12,321 nt of DNA from Flavobacteriales bacterium (GCA_016763135.1 JAESUI010000341.1:1-12321), one strand, 5' to 3'. Positions 1-7,933 are shown, counted from the first letter of the stretch. Translations and numbers: made by a program. Notes: generated from the letters alone by a model not told the origin.

Positions 1-915
1 GGTAAGTTAGGTATGAAAGTTGATGTTTCTTCAAACGAAATAAAAGCAAACGAAGCAGTAAACATTAAAATTAAAATTTCTGGAAAAGGAAACCTTTCGT
101 TAATTGATAGTCCAGAATTAAGGTTCCCTTCAGATTTTGAAACCTATGACCCAAAAATAAATGACAACATCATTACAGACGCTTCTGGAGTTTCTGGATC
201 TAAAGAATTTGATTATTTAGTTATTCCTCGCCATGCAGGGCAATTTAAACTTGATCCAATTGTATTTACTTACTTTGATCCAAGTACTAAAAAGTATAAA
301 ACCATCACTTCTGAACCAATAGAAATTAATGTGTTAAAAGGTGATGGTAGTACTTCCGATAATGTAGTATATTCTTCTAACAAGGAAGAGATCCAAGTAT
401 TAGGTAACGATATTCGTTACATCCATACCAACAACATTAAATTCTCTCATTCTAATGAGGATTTTTACGCAAGCTGGAAATTTTATTTATTACTATTATT
501 AGCTCCACTTCTATTTATTCTAACCTTTACTTTTAGAAATAAAATTAGAGTTGCCAATAGCGATGTTGCTGGTATGAAAAAGAAAAAAGCTAGTAAAGTT
601 GCTGCAAAACTATTGAGCTCTGCTAAAGAAAGCTTAGCAGCCAACAACAAAAATGCGTTTTATGAAGACATCTCTAAAGCATTGTTCGGTTATATTGGTG
701 ACAAATTAAACATTGCTGCTGCAGAATTAAATCAATCTAATATTAAAGAGAAGTTAATTAGTATCAATGTAAATGAACAAACTTCAAAAGAACTAATTGA
801 TACCATCGAACTGTGTGACATGGCAAGGTTTGCACCAGTCTCTATTTCTGAACAAGAAGTTTATAATAAAGCTGAAGCAATTATCAATAAAATTGAAGAG
901 GAGGTTAAAGCATGA
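1..915 (+). CDS. batD: BatD aerotolerance protein, C-terminal part (5' end outside window)
   Basis: The frame is open from base 1 (GKLG before the first ATG at 13), so this is the last 304 residues of a longer protein, not a gene starting at 13. Visible are an extracytoplasmic beta-rich region resembling the repeated Ig-like domains of BatD (about residues 1-115, with the phrases VNIKIKISGKGNL and YLVIPRHAGQFKLDPI), one membrane helix at about 160-178 (FYLLLLLAPLLFILTFTF), a basic stretch, and a helical cytoplasmic tail of about 120 residues. BatD is part of the Bat (Bacteroides aerotolerance) envelope complex encoded with MoxR and the VWA proteins BatA/BatB; its exact biochemical role is not established. 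It overlaps batE by 4 bases (ATGA at 912-915), which fits the known batA-E order and translational coupling. The family call rests on sequence style, membrane layout and the batE neighbour. I am fairly sure of it. Confidence 0.85.
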   Translation, partial: GKLGMKVDVSSNEIKANEAVNIKIKISGKGNLSLIDSPELRFPSDFETYDPKINDNIITDASGVSGSKEFDYLVIPRHAGQFKLDPIVFTYFDPSTKKYKTITSEPIEINVLKGDGSTSDNVVYSSNKEEIQVLGNDIRYIHTNNIKFSHSNEDFYASWKFYLLLLLAPLLFILTFTFRNKIRVANSDVAGMKKKKASKVAAKLLSSAKESLAANNKNAFYEDISKALFGYIGDKLNIAAAELNQSNIKEKLISINVNEQTSKELIDTIELCDMARFAPVSISEQEVYNKAEAIINKIEEEVKA

Positions 916-1670
916 GTTTGGCTAAATACATATTGACAGTTTCCCTTATTATTACATCATTGTTTGTAAAAAGTGAATCAATTAAACCCTTTAATACTGC
1001 CAACGATTTTTATGCTAAAGGGAATTATGAAGAGGCCATTAAGGAATATCAATCTATCATAAATAATGATAACATCTCTACAGATATTTATTATAACCTA
1101 GGTAACTGTTATTACAAAACAGACAACATTCCTAATGCAATTTTAAACTACGAAAAAGCCCTAAAGCTAAAACCAGATAATGAAGATGCCTTGTACAATT
1201 TAGCAATGGCAAATAAACTTACAATAGATAAAATAGATCGTTTACCAGAGCTTTTTATAGGAAGTACTTGGAAAAACCTCATTACATCTCGAACTATTGA
1301 AAATTGGGCATACATCGCTATAGGTCTCATCTTTTTATCACTGCTCTTTTTTATAAGTTATTTATTAATAGAACAAGTAATGATTAAGAAGGTTGGTTTT
1401 TATGCGGGCCTATTTTTCTTAGGGTTTTCGATGTTTACGTTTTTAATGGCATCACAACATAGTGCTATTATTCAACAATCTACAGAAGCCATAATTTTTG
1501 CTCCTTCCACTACTATCCATAGTGGACCAAACGAAAATTCCGAAAAACTATTTACCCTCCATGAAGGAACCAAAGTAACACTGCTAGAAGAAAATAATGA
1601 GTGGAGTAAAATCAAACTCCCTAATGGTAATATCGGCTGGATTATATCTGATGAGATTAAAAATATCTAG
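912..1670 (+). CDS. batE: BatE aerotolerance protein: TPR plus SH3-type domain
   Basis: A 252-residue membrane protein. An N-terminal hydrophobic segment (about 4-20) is probably a signal peptide or anchor. Tetratricopeptide repeats follow (about 28-94): NDFYAKGNYEEAIKEYQSII, then YNLGNCYYKTDNIPNAILNY and EKALKLKPDN. Two membrane helices lie at about 133-153 and 161-180. A C-terminal bacterial SH3 domain (about 193-252) carries IHSGPNENSEKLFTLHEGT and ends in the typical GWIISDEIKNI. TPR, two helices and SH3 is the BatE architecture of Bacteroidota. The start ATG overlaps the batD stop (ATGA), and a purine-rich GAAGAGGAGG (895-904) about 8 bases upstream is one of the few Shine-Dalgarno-like sequences in the window. 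The protein presumably acts with BatA-D in the envelope, the TPR scaffolding protein contacts. No terminator is visible in the 40 bases to the next gene. Confidence 0.9.
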   Translation: MSLAKYILTVSLIITSLFVKSESIKPFNTANDFYAKGNYEEAIKEYQSIINNDNISTDIYYNLGNCYYKTDNIPNAILNYEKALKLKPDNEDALYNLAMANKLTIDKIDRLPELFIGSTWKNLITSRTIENWAYIAIGLIFLSLLFFISYLLIEQVMIKKVGFYAGLFFLGFSMFTFLMASQHSAIIQQSTEAIIFAPSTTIHSGPNENSEKLFTLHEGTKVTLLEENNEWSKIKLPNGNIGWIISDEIKNI

Positions 1671-1710
1671 TTAAATAAAATAATTTATTAAAACCTTTCG
1701 TTATTGCTGT

Positions 1711-2883
1711 ATGAAAAACCCATTGATTCTTTTTTTCGTACTAACACTAATTCTTTTATCCTCTTGTAAAAAAGAAAATACAGAGCCTCATTATAATGCA
1801 GCTTATAATAATTATGAAAATACATTCGGTGGTTCTCAAGACGACATAGCCAACTCAACAATTATAGAAAATAATGACCTGTATATTTTTGGAACGACTA
1901 AAAGTTTTGGGGATTTATCTGGTGATCATTATCTCATTAAATTGAACACTTACGGTAATGTCATTTTTGAAAAAACTTATGGAGGTATTGCTGAAGAAGA
2001 AGGAATTGATATTATCTCAACTAATGATGGGAATTTTATTTTAATAGGGTCTACCCAAAGTTCTGGAGCAGGTCAAAAAGACATTCATGTAATTAAAATT
2101 GATGCTCAAGGAAATCAAATCTGGGAAAACACTTTTGGAGGTGCTTTAGACGATACACCAGCAGACATTATTGAAACAAGCAATTCAGAATTTTGTATAG
2201 TTGGAACTACAGAAAGTTTTGGAGCAGGCTCCCGAGATATCTACTTGATTTGGCTTGACCAAAATGGAAACTTAATCCGCCAAAAAACTTATGGTGACAC
2301 CGATATTGATGGTGGTTCAGAATTGTTGGAAATTGAAAATCAAGAAATAATGCTTTATGGGTATACAAAAAATTATGGGGCACAAGATAGAGACCTCTAT
2401 TTGCTCAAAACTAATTCTATAGGAGATTCTTTATGGTCACAAAAATATGGAGGTGCCAACTATGAAGAAAGTCAATCGTTTTCACGAACACAGAGTGGTG
2501 GTTATTTATTGTGTGGACATTCATCTAGTCTTGAACCTAATCACAGTATGTATGGTTTAAAATTAGATACCAATGGCAACTACATTTGGGACATTCATTA
2601 TGGTGGTCCTCAACACGATGGAGGTCAGGCATTATTAATAAACAAAGAAGGCAATTATGTTTTTATTGGAAGAACTATGAGCTATGGGGCAGGAATGAGA
2701 GATGCAATGATGGTTATCATTAACCCTAGTGGACAAGTATTGTCATCATATTTTTTTGGAAGTACTCAAAATGATAGAATAGATGATATTATTGAATATC
2801 AAGATTATTATTATATGGTAGGGCAAACCAATTCTTTTAGTGGAGGGGATAATGATGTTTACCTCATAAAGCAACATAAATAA
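1711..2883 (+). CDS. Lipoprotein with seven ~52-residue propeller repeats
   Basis: A 390-residue predicted lipoprotein. The signal peptide has a hydrophobic core and the lipobox LLSSC, with Cys19 as the lipidated residue, followed by KKENTE, charged like exported surface lipoproteins of Bacteroidota. From about residue 35 to the end there are seven consecutive repeats of about 52 residues with the pattern (E/Q)(K/N)(T)(F/Y)GG...D - hydrophobic - G(T/S)T.S(F/Y)GAG..D - YLIK(L/I)D..GN.IW. Examples are ENTFGGALDD, TTESFGAGSRDIYLIWLDQN and QKTYGD. Seven such four-strand repeats suggest a closed seven-bladed beta-propeller; this is inference from repeat number and length. The same kind of YGG.GDD/DGGY repeat is widespread in secreted Bacteroidota proteins of unknown ligand. 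No catalytic residues are evident and no T9SS sorting domain follows; the last repeat ends at the C-terminus. The ATG at 1711 is the only start giving a full signal peptide. Confidence 0.8.
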   Translation: MKNPLILFFVLTLILLSSCKKENTEPHYNAAYNNYENTFGGSQDDIANSTIIENNDLYIFGTTKSFGDLSGDHYLIKLNTYGNVIFEKTYGGIAEEEGIDIISTNDGNFILIGSTQSSGAGQKDIHVIKIDAQGNQIWENTFGGALDDTPADIIETSNSEFCIVGTTESFGAGSRDIYLIWLDQNGNLIRQKTYGDTDIDGGSELLEIENQEIMLYGYTKNYGAQDRDLYLLKTNSIGDSLWSQKYGGANYEESQSFSRTQSGGYLLCGHSSSLEPNHSMYGLKLDTNGNYIWDIHYGGPQHDGGQALLINKEGNYVFIGRTMSYGAGMRDAMMVIINPSGQVLSSYFFGSTQNDRIDDIIEYQDYYYMVGQTNSFSGGDNDVYLIKQHK

Positions 2884-2925
2884 ATCCTTTAGTTGAACAA
2901 GTTTAGTTTTTAATTTCTTTAATTC

Positions 2926-2933
2926 TACATTTG
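2926..2933 (+). promoter_or_regulatory. Putative -7 box (TACATTTG) of fmt
   Basis: TACATTTG matches the Bacteroidota -7 consensus TAnnTTTG exactly. The box ends only 5 bases before the fmt ATG at 2939, so transcription would start at or within a few bases of the start codon, giving a leaderless or nearly leaderless mRNA. The -33 element is weak (TTTAG at 2902-2906, one base off TTTG). No start-site mapping is available, so this remains a sequence match. Confidence 0.4.
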
Positions 2934-2938
2934 TAGCT

Positions 2939-3892
2939 ATGATTAACGATTTAAGAATAGTTTTTATGGGTACTCCAGATTTTGCTGTTGAGTCATTAAA
3001 ACTTTTGGTAACCAATGGCTATAATATAGTAGGTGTTATCACTGTTCCTGATAAACCAGCAGGTAGAGGTCAGAAAATAATGCAATCTGCCGTTAAGAAA
3101 TATGCAGTAGAAAACAGCTTAACGATATTACAACCTACCAATCTTAAATCAGAAGAATTTACAGCAGAATTAAATGCAGTCAACGCTAATTTACAAATAG
3201 TTGTTGCCTTTAGAATGCTCCCAGAATCTGTTTGGAATATGCCAACGCTAGGAACATTTAATCTACATGCTTCTCTCCTACCTCAATACCGTGGAGCAGC
3301 ACCAATTAATTGGGCAATTATAAACGGAGAAAAAGAAACGGGTGTAAGCACCTTCTTTTTACAGCATAAAATTGATACTGGTCATATCATCGCTCAAGAA
3401 AAGGTAACTATAGGAGGTAATGAAACAGCTGGTGAGTTACATGATAAATTAATGGGAATTGGATCTCAATTGGTTTTAAAAACTGTTCAGAATATTGAGA
3501 ATGAGAATGTAAACCCTCAGCCACAGAACGAGAGTCAAGAATTAAAAGAAGCCTTTAAAATCTTTAAGCCTTTCTGTAAAATTGATTGGAGTGAACCAAT
3601 AAATAAAATTCATAATCATGTAAGAGGTTTAAGTCCTTACCCCACTGCATGGACAGAATTCAAAAATAAAACAACTGGAGAAAGTGTCTCTTGCAAAGTT
3701 TTTCGAACAGAAAAAATACTTGAACAACATGATTTGACTGTTGGTGAAATAATCACCTCCAAAACAGAATTAAAAATTGCAGTTACAGGAGGTTATTTAA
3801 ACATAATTGAGCTACAGCTAGCAGGCAAAAAACGCATGGAAATGGCAGCATTATTAAATGGCTTTGATTTTAATAACTATACCTTAACTTGA
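2939..3892 (+). CDS. fmt: Methionyl-tRNA formyltransferase
   Basis: Fmt transfers a formyl group from 10-formyl-tetrahydrofolate to methionyl-tRNA(fMet), making the initiator tRNA used in the cytoplasm to start translation. The 317 residues match the normal family length. The N-terminal Rossmann-like formyltransferase domain begins LRIVFMGTPDFAVESL and has VPDKPAGRGQ (residues 37-46). The catalytic triad of the family falls at its usual places: Asn108 and His110 in FNLHASLLPQYRG, and Asp146 in KIDTGHI; these numbers coincide with the E. coli enzyme. The C-terminal OB-type tRNA-binding domain covers about 208-317 (FCKIDW, HNHVRGLSPYPTAWTE, IIELQLAGKKRM). The ATG at 2939 gives the typical short lead before RIVFMGTPDF. 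A -7 box lies immediately upstream. The stop TGA overlaps the TTG start of the transporter, so the two are probably translated together. Confidence 0.97.
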   Translation: MINDLRIVFMGTPDFAVESLKLLVTNGYNIVGVITVPDKPAGRGQKIMQSAVKKYAVENSLTILQPTNLKSEEFTAELNAVNANLQIVVAFRMLPESVWNMPTLGTFNLHASLLPQYRGAAPINWAIINGEKETGVSTFFLQHKIDTGHIIAQEKVTIGGNETAGELHDKLMGIGSQLVLKTVQNIENENVNPQPQNESQELKEAFKIFKPFCKIDWSEPINKIHNHVRGLSPYPTAWTEFKNKTTGESVSCKVFRTEKILEQHDLTVGEIITSKTELKIAVTGGYLNIIELQLAGKKRMEMAALLNGFDFNNYTLT

Positions 3893-5124
3893 GAATATTC
3901 AACTTCTTAAAATACTACAAAAATCTCGAAAAACACATCTTACAATTTATAGTAGCTGAGTTTTTTCTACAGCTCATCAACTTAGCATTTATGACTATAA
4001 TGCTAATTTATATGGAAAAGGTGGGCTACCAAGATCACGAAAGTGCCTCATTTGTTTCATTCCGATTTTTAGGAGTATTACTGTTTGCTTTTCCGTTAGG
4101 ATTAATTATTAAAGGAAGAAAACTAAAACCTTTTTTTTATGCCAGTTCTATTCTAACTCCTCTTTTGTCATTTGTTGTTATTGAAGCCATTGATTTACAA
4201 CTTAACTGGCTACTCTATAGTAGTTTATTTCTTTGGGGAATTAGTTTTATGGGAATACAAATTACAGCACTTCCTTACATTTTAAGAAACGCTAAACCGG
4301 AAACGCATACCGAAGCAATAACATTGAGCTACACAACTTGGAGCGTTGCAGGAATTATAAGTGGGAGCTTAATTTTTGGATTAAAAAATATTAATCCAGC
4401 AGTCTTTGATGAAAAACTCATTTTACAAATAATTTCAGGGTTGAGCTTTTTATGCGCTGTTAGTATTTTTAGTATTAAAAAAGAAGAAATTGTTCCTATA
4501 ATAACAAAGAAACGAGCAAACCTTGGTGAATTTGATTGGTATATAATTATTAAAGCCTTATTACCAACCTTAATAATTGCTGTTGGAGCAGGATTAACCA
4601 TTCCCTTTATTGGACTTTTCTTTTATAAAATACATGGGTTAGATTCAGATCAATTTGCGATATTAAGTGCATTAGCAACAGCCATTGTTTTTGGAGTTGT
4701 TTTATTTGTTCCTATAATCAAAGAAAAGCTTGGCTATAAAAAAGCCATTCCTTTAACACAACTAATCGCAATTTCAGCACTGGTAATATTAGCATTTACT
4801 GAGATAATAGATTCTTGGTTTGCTGTTTATATCGCTATGGGAATGTACCTAATCCGACAGCCTTTTATGAATATGGCAGGCCCAATGACTTCTGACTTAG
4901 TTATGAAATATGTTGGAGAAAAAAATCAAGAAATGATGAGCGCATTAACTGCAGCTGTTTGGTCAGGAAGCTGGTTTATTAGCTCATTAATTTTTCAAGT
5001 ACTCCGCCAAGTTGGATTACAATACATTTATGTATTCCTAATTACTGCAGGTTTATACCTCTTTGGAGTATTAATGTATTATCTACTAATTTTAGATTAT
5101 GAAAAAAAAATAAAACAACTCTAA
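3889..5124 (+). CDS. MFS-type multi-pass membrane transporter
   Basis: A 411-residue, very hydrophobic protein with about 11-12 predicted membrane helices in two halves separated by a charged loop (about 195-215, KKEEIVPIITKKRANLGEFD), the layout of major facilitator superfamily carriers. After helix 2 the segment FPLGLIIKGRKLKPFF resembles the MFS loop-2/3 motif (G...D/R.GRR) in degenerate form. The second half has a conserved-looking MGMYLIRQPFMNMAGPMTSD stretch. The substrate cannot be inferred. The start is TTG at 3889, overlapping the fmt stop as TTGA: an in-frame TAA lies at 3874-3876, and the first in-frame ATG is codon 35, inside the first membrane helix, so an ATG start would destroy helix 1. 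The tight overlap suggests co-translation with fmt, though no functional link is known. A weak hairpin terminator follows the stop. Confidence 0.8.
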   Translation: MRIFNFLKYYKNLEKHILQFIVAEFFLQLINLAFMTIMLIYMEKVGYQDHESASFVSFRFLGVLLFAFPLGLIIKGRKLKPFFYASSILTPLLSFVVIEAIDLQLNWLLYSSLFLWGISFMGIQITALPYILRNAKPETHTEAITLSYTTWSVAGIISGSLIFGLKNINPAVFDEKLILQIISGLSFLCAVSIFSIKKEEIVPIITKKRANLGEFDWYIIIKALLPTLIIAVGAGLTIPFIGLFFYKIHGLDSDQFAILSALATAIVFGVVLFVPIIKEKLGYKKAIPLTQLIAISALVILAFTEIIDSWFAVYIAMGMYLIRQPFMNMAGPMTSDLVMKYVGEKNQEMMSALTAAVWSGSWFISSLIFQVLRQVGLQYIYVFLITAGLYLFGVLMYYLLILDYEKKIKQL

Positions 5125-5142
5125 ATTAGGATACTAATTTTT
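5123..5142 (+). terminator. Possible AT-rich intrinsic terminator after the fmt-transporter unit
   Basis: AAATTAG-gata-CTAATTT forms a 7-bp stem with a 4-base loop starting inside the stop codon of the transporter gene (TAA 5122-5124), followed by a run of five T (5138-5142, partly in the stem). The stem is AT-rich and thus weak; position and T run are the main support. Confidence 0.35.
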
Positions 5143-5169
5143 AAAGAAGTAAAAATTTCAAAGTCTTTA

Positions 5170-5177
5170 TAAGTTTG
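5170..5177 (+). promoter_or_regulatory. Putative -7 box (TAAGTTTG) of the Reg_prop lipoprotein gene
   Basis: TAAGTTTG is an exact match to the Bacteroidota -7 consensus TAnnTTTG and lies 38 bases upstream of the TTG start at 5216, leaving a leader of about 30 bases. No clear TTTG -33 element is seen at the expected spacing, so this is a tentative call. Confidence 0.35.
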
Positions 5178-5215
5178 TACATTGTAGGCTGTATAATTTC
5201 CTTATTACCAATTTT

Positions 5216-6220
5216 TTGGATAAAATTAAAATCATATTTCTCGTCACAATAGTAGCATTATTTGCTATTTCATGCTCAAAAGAAGCGAACATCGTAACTC
5301 CTACTACAGAAGATACTCCCTCTCAAAATAATGTTTTCAGTGAATTTTATACCACCTCTAATAGCGGGTTATTAGACAATATAATTAATGATATTGATTA
5401 CAGTATCAATATCGTTAAAATTGCTACAGCCAATGGTTATACAACTTTTGATGGTGCAAATTGGAACACACTGACAACATACAATTCTTCTCTTCCATCA
5501 AATAAAGTTAACTGCATTAAAACTAGTGGAACAACTACATGGATTGGTACGGATAATGGCTTAGTAAGTTATGATGGAGTTAGCATGGTTATTTATAATA
5601 TGAGTAACTCTCCATTACCATTAAATAAAATAAGAAGTTTAGAAATTGATTATTTAAATAACTTATGGATAGGAACTTTTAGTGGAGGTGGTTTATCTAA
5701 ATTTGATGGTATAAATTGGACTGTTTATACTCCAGGAAACTCCAATTTACCTAATAATTCAGTCGCTACTATTACTAAAGATAGCTCTGGTGATATATGG
5801 ATAGCTACTGCCAATGGAATTTCTATGTTTGATGGGCTAAATTTTATTAATTACAGCACATCTAATTCACCCTTACCAAATAGTAATGTATATAGTATTG
5901 CTATTGATAATAATGATGTCAAATGGATTGGAAGCAATGGCGGATTAACTCGATTTGATAATATTAATTGGCAGACATATAATATGCAAAACTCAGGGTT
6001 ACCATTAAATCTAATTCGAACTATTGCTTTAGAAAGCAGTACTAATATATGGGTAGGAATGGCTGGACAAGGAATCGTGAATTTTAATTATACAACTAAT
6101 ACATGGAGTCATTATAATTCAAATAACTCTAACCTTCAAAATAACTACATCAATCAAATAACAATAGCCCCCAACAATAAAAAATGGCTATCAACCGAAA
6201 ACGGGATAGCCATTAAATAA
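5216..6220 (+). CDS. Lipoprotein with seven Reg_prop-type propeller repeats
   Basis: A 334-residue predicted lipoprotein: n-region DKIK, hydrophobic core, lipobox FAISC with Cys20, then SKEAN. The rest consists of seven repeats of about 42 residues with the pattern Y..(S/N)NS.LP.N.(V/I)..I..D..(N/D)..WIGT..GL..FDG.NW..Y. Clear copies are SNSPLPLNKIRSLEIDYLNN / LWIGTFSGGGLSKFDGINW and NSNLPNNSVATITKD / IWIATANGISMFDG. This is the two-component-regulator propeller repeat (Reg_prop), normally found in periplasmic sensor domains of hybrid kinases; here it stands alone on a lipoprotein without kinase or DNA-binding domain. Seven repeats would close one seven-bladed propeller. The start must be TTG at 5216: no ATG precedes it in frame and no later Met would keep the signal peptide. 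Function beyond envelope binding is unknown. Confidence 0.8.
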   Translation: MDKIKIIFLVTIVALFAISCSKEANIVTPTTEDTPSQNNVFSEFYTTSNSGLLDNIINDIDYSINIVKIATANGYTTFDGANWNTLTTYNSSLPSNKVNCIKTSGTTTWIGTDNGLVSYDGVSMVIYNMSNSPLPLNKIRSLEIDYLNNLWIGTFSGGGLSKFDGINWTVYTPGNSNLPNNSVATITKDSSGDIWIATANGISMFDGLNFINYSTSNSPLPNSNVYSIAIDNNDVKWIGSNGGLTRFDNINWQTYNMQNSGLPLNLIRTIALESSTNIWVGMAGQGIVNFNYTTNTWSHYNSNNSNLQNNYINQITIAPNNKKWLSTENGIAIK

Positions 6221-6253
6221 TCTTTTAAGTCCAGTCATTTAAAACTTAAAAGA
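6221..6253. terminator. Bidirectional hairpin between converging genes
   Basis: TCTTTTAAGT (6221-6230) and ACTTAAAAGA (6244-6253) are perfect inverted repeats of 10 bp with a 13-base loop. The left arm begins one base after the stop of the plus-strand lipoprotein gene; on the minus strand the hairpin lies 15 bases beyond the stop of the small ORF at 6268-6369. T-rich tails are present but interrupted on both sides (AATTTCT on plus, TTATTT on minus). The position suggests shared termination; the stem is AT-rich. Confidence 0.45.
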
Positions 6254-6267
6254 AATTTCTATATACC

Positions 6268-6369
6268 TTAAACTAAAAATATTGCTCCTAATATAGGTAG
6301 TACTATTAAAAAAAACCAAAATAAGTAGGCGTGTATATTCGGGGGGTTCTCAGTGCTCATAAATCTCAT
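6268..6369 (-). CDS. Probable small single-pass membrane protein, 33 residues
   Basis: On the minus strand an ORF too short for ordinary gene calling begins with ATG at 6369 (MRFMSTENPPNIH) or with the second ATG at 6360 (MSTENPPNIH, 30 residues), and ends with TAA at 6270-6268. After a polar, proline-containing N-terminus comes a single hydrophobic helix of about 20 residues, AYLFWFFLIVLPILGAIFLV, running to the C-terminus. This clean polar-then-membrane organisation is typical of small accessory subunits of membrane complexes, but I do not recognise a family. It has its own space: the terminator of the upstream minus-strand gene lies at 6437-6462 and a symmetrical hairpin follows it at 6221-6253. 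No exact TAnnTTTG box was found between 6369 and 6437. It contains C6 and T8 runs (6341-6346, 6308-6315) that could hide it from annotation through sequencing errors. An AT-rich chance ORF is the alternative. Confidence 0.4.
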   Translation of the reverse strand: MRFMSTENPPNIHAYLFWFFLIVLPILGAIFLV

Positions 6370-6436
6370 TTTGTTTAGTATAGCTTAAAGACGTAATTAT
6401 TTAACGATAGTTGCATTAATTGTTATTTTTTTTAAT

Positions 6437-6462
6437 AAAAAAGGTTGCTAATCTAGCAACCT
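6437..6462 (-). terminator. Intrinsic terminator of the T9SS cargo gene
   Basis: Read on the minus strand, AGGTTGCT-agatt-AGCAACCT is a perfect 8-bp stem with a 5-base loop (arms at 6442-6449 and 6455-6462), followed directly by six T (6442-6437) and then more AT-rich sequence. It starts 20 bases after the stop codon (6482) of the 483-residue gene. This is the best intrinsic terminator in the window. Confidence 0.85.
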
Positions 6463-6481
6463 CTCTTAATCAAATTTTTAT

Positions 6482-7933
6482 CTAGTCTTTAATAAATTTA
6501 ATGTTTGATGTTTCGTTATCATTACCAACCGTAAGGAAGTACATTCCTTCTGGAAGGTTAGAAGTAGGCAACATTATTTCGTTATCTCCTTTAATTGTAT
6601 TGATTTCTTGAGAAATAATTTTTCTTCCAGAAACATCATAAATTACAAGTATTGATATTGCATCTACATTTGAATTAAATGTTAAATAACCAACTCCTTC
6701 TATTGGATTAGGAAATACATTTAAATTCCCAAATCCAGCATCTATTTTAACCGCTACTAACTTAGAGTATTCTGTAGTTCCATCAAGATCTGTTTGAGCC
6801 AATCTGTAATAAGATGTCCCTTTGTAAGGATTATCATCCGCTAACTCATAACCATTTACCATGGTAGAATTACCTGCTCCATCTACAATTCCAACTACCT
6901 CAAACGTTTCTCCGTCCTTACTTCTTTCTACAGTAAAAAAGTCGTTATTAGTTTCTGATGCTGTAATCCACGTTAAGTCAATTAACGCACTAGCTTCAAT
7001 ATACTGTGCATCAAAACTCATTAAGTCAATAGGCAAAGGAAGAGTATTCGTTACACTTATATCATAAGTACAATTAGCACCTGCATTACCATCTATCGCA
7101 ACTGTAACAACTTGTCCAGCAGTTAAACCAGTAATAGTTACTGTAACAGTACCCCCTGCCCCACTAACACAACCGAAATTATTTAAATTTCCACATGGAC
7201 CAGTAAAGAATCCAATCTGAAATCCAGCCCCGCCTCCTGTACAAACAATGTTATCAATAGTCATAATCACATCTGCAGTATTTAACACCGTAAATGAATA
7301 CCATGCAGTATTTTCTAATGACCCTGCGCATAAATTTGCAGGTGTAATTGTTGGTGAATTTGCTGTAGGTCCTGGTGTAGTACAAAAATTATCCAAACTC
7401 TGAGGAGTTGGACCAATAGCAACGGCTCCAGCACATGCATCTTCTGTTGGTGTATCACATGCGTAAAAACAAATATCCAAATTTCCACATGGACCTCCAG
7501 ATGCATAAGATATTTGCACATAATAAGTTACTCCAACTGTCAAACCAGTTAATTGAACACTAACAATATCAAAATCATAATTACATCCTATTTCTGTTAA
7601 ACCTCCACAGCCTCCAGAATATACAGTTGTTGAATGACTACAACTAACACCACCAGAGGCAGCATTATCTCCAGTTGCAGTCATATCTGTAGAAGTAGCA
7701 ACAAACGAATACCATGTTGTTTGGTCTTCTGTTGAAGTATTACATGAAGACAAAGGAGCATCCAATGTTGCATCATCCATAGCTCCAACAGTACATGCCG
7801 TTGAGTTTGTTACTCCACTAGCATCAATTGCTCCAGCACAAGCATCATTCGCAGGAGGTGCACCTCCTGCCCAAACTAAAGAAGTATTTATTAATAAAAT
7901 ACTAACTAGAAAAAATAATTTATTTAGGCTCAT
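6482..7933 (-). CDS. Secreted T9SS cargo protein with two Cys-rich beta domains and type A sorting domain
   Basis: A 483-residue exported protein. A signal peptide (1-22, cleavage after VWA) is followed by two related Cys-rich domains. The first (about 28-158) starts ANDACAGAID and has TTWYSFVA, VTYYVQI and GGPCGNLDICFYAC. The second (about 162-298) starts EDACAGAVAIG and has TAWYSFTV, CGNLNNFGC and TVTVTITGL. They resemble the PPC-like jelly-roll modules of secreted Bacteroidota proteins, and the many Cys suggest disulfides outside the cytoplasm. A Fn3-like spacer (about 300-400, LTWITASETNNDFFTVERS) leads to a type A T9SS C-terminal domain (about 405-483): NVFPNPIEGVGYLTF, YDVSGRK, LPEGMYFLTV, IKFIKD. 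The protein should thus cross the outer membrane by the PorSS and be anchored or released; no enzyme motif is visible, so adhesion or matrix function is only a guess. Its start overlaps the upstream gene by 14 bases, indicating coupling; a strong terminator follows. Confidence 0.88.
   Translation of the reverse strand: MSLNKLFFLVSILLINTSLVWAGGAPPANDACAGAIDASGVTNSTACTVGAMDDATLDAPLSSCNTSTEDQTTWYSFVATSTDMTATGDNAASGGVSCSHSTTVYSGGCGGLTEIGCNYDFDIVSVQLTGLTVGVTYYVQISYASGGPCGNLDICFYACDTPTEDACAGAVAIGPTPQSLDNFCTTPGPTANSPTITPANLCAGSLENTAWYSFTVLNTADVIMTIDNIVCTGGGAGFQIGFFTGPCGNLNNFGCVSGAGGTVTVTITGLTAGQVVTVAIDGNAGANCTYDISVTNTLPLPIDLMSFDAQYIEASALIDLTWITASETNNDFFTVERSKDGETFEVVGIVDGAGNSTMVNGYELADDNPYKGTSYYRLAQTDLDGTTEYSKLVAVKIDAGFGNLNVFPNPIEGVGYLTFNSNVDAISILVIYDVSGRKIISQEINTIKGDNEIMLPTSNLPEGMYFLTVGNDNETSNIKFIKD

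Noticed and set aside
13..915. batD starting at the ATG at 13
   Set aside because: The frame is open to the left edge and the Ig-like domain is already under way, so the ATG is an internal methionine.
2746..3015. 89-residue minus-strand ORF across the fmt promoter
   Set aside because: It overlaps two well-supported plus-strand genes and has no domain, signal or start context of its own.
7315..7521. Minus-strand ORF in another frame inside the T9SS cargo gene
   Set aside because: It is a shadow of the Cys-rich repeat region in a shifted frame; the main frame has a signal peptide, domains and sorting signal.
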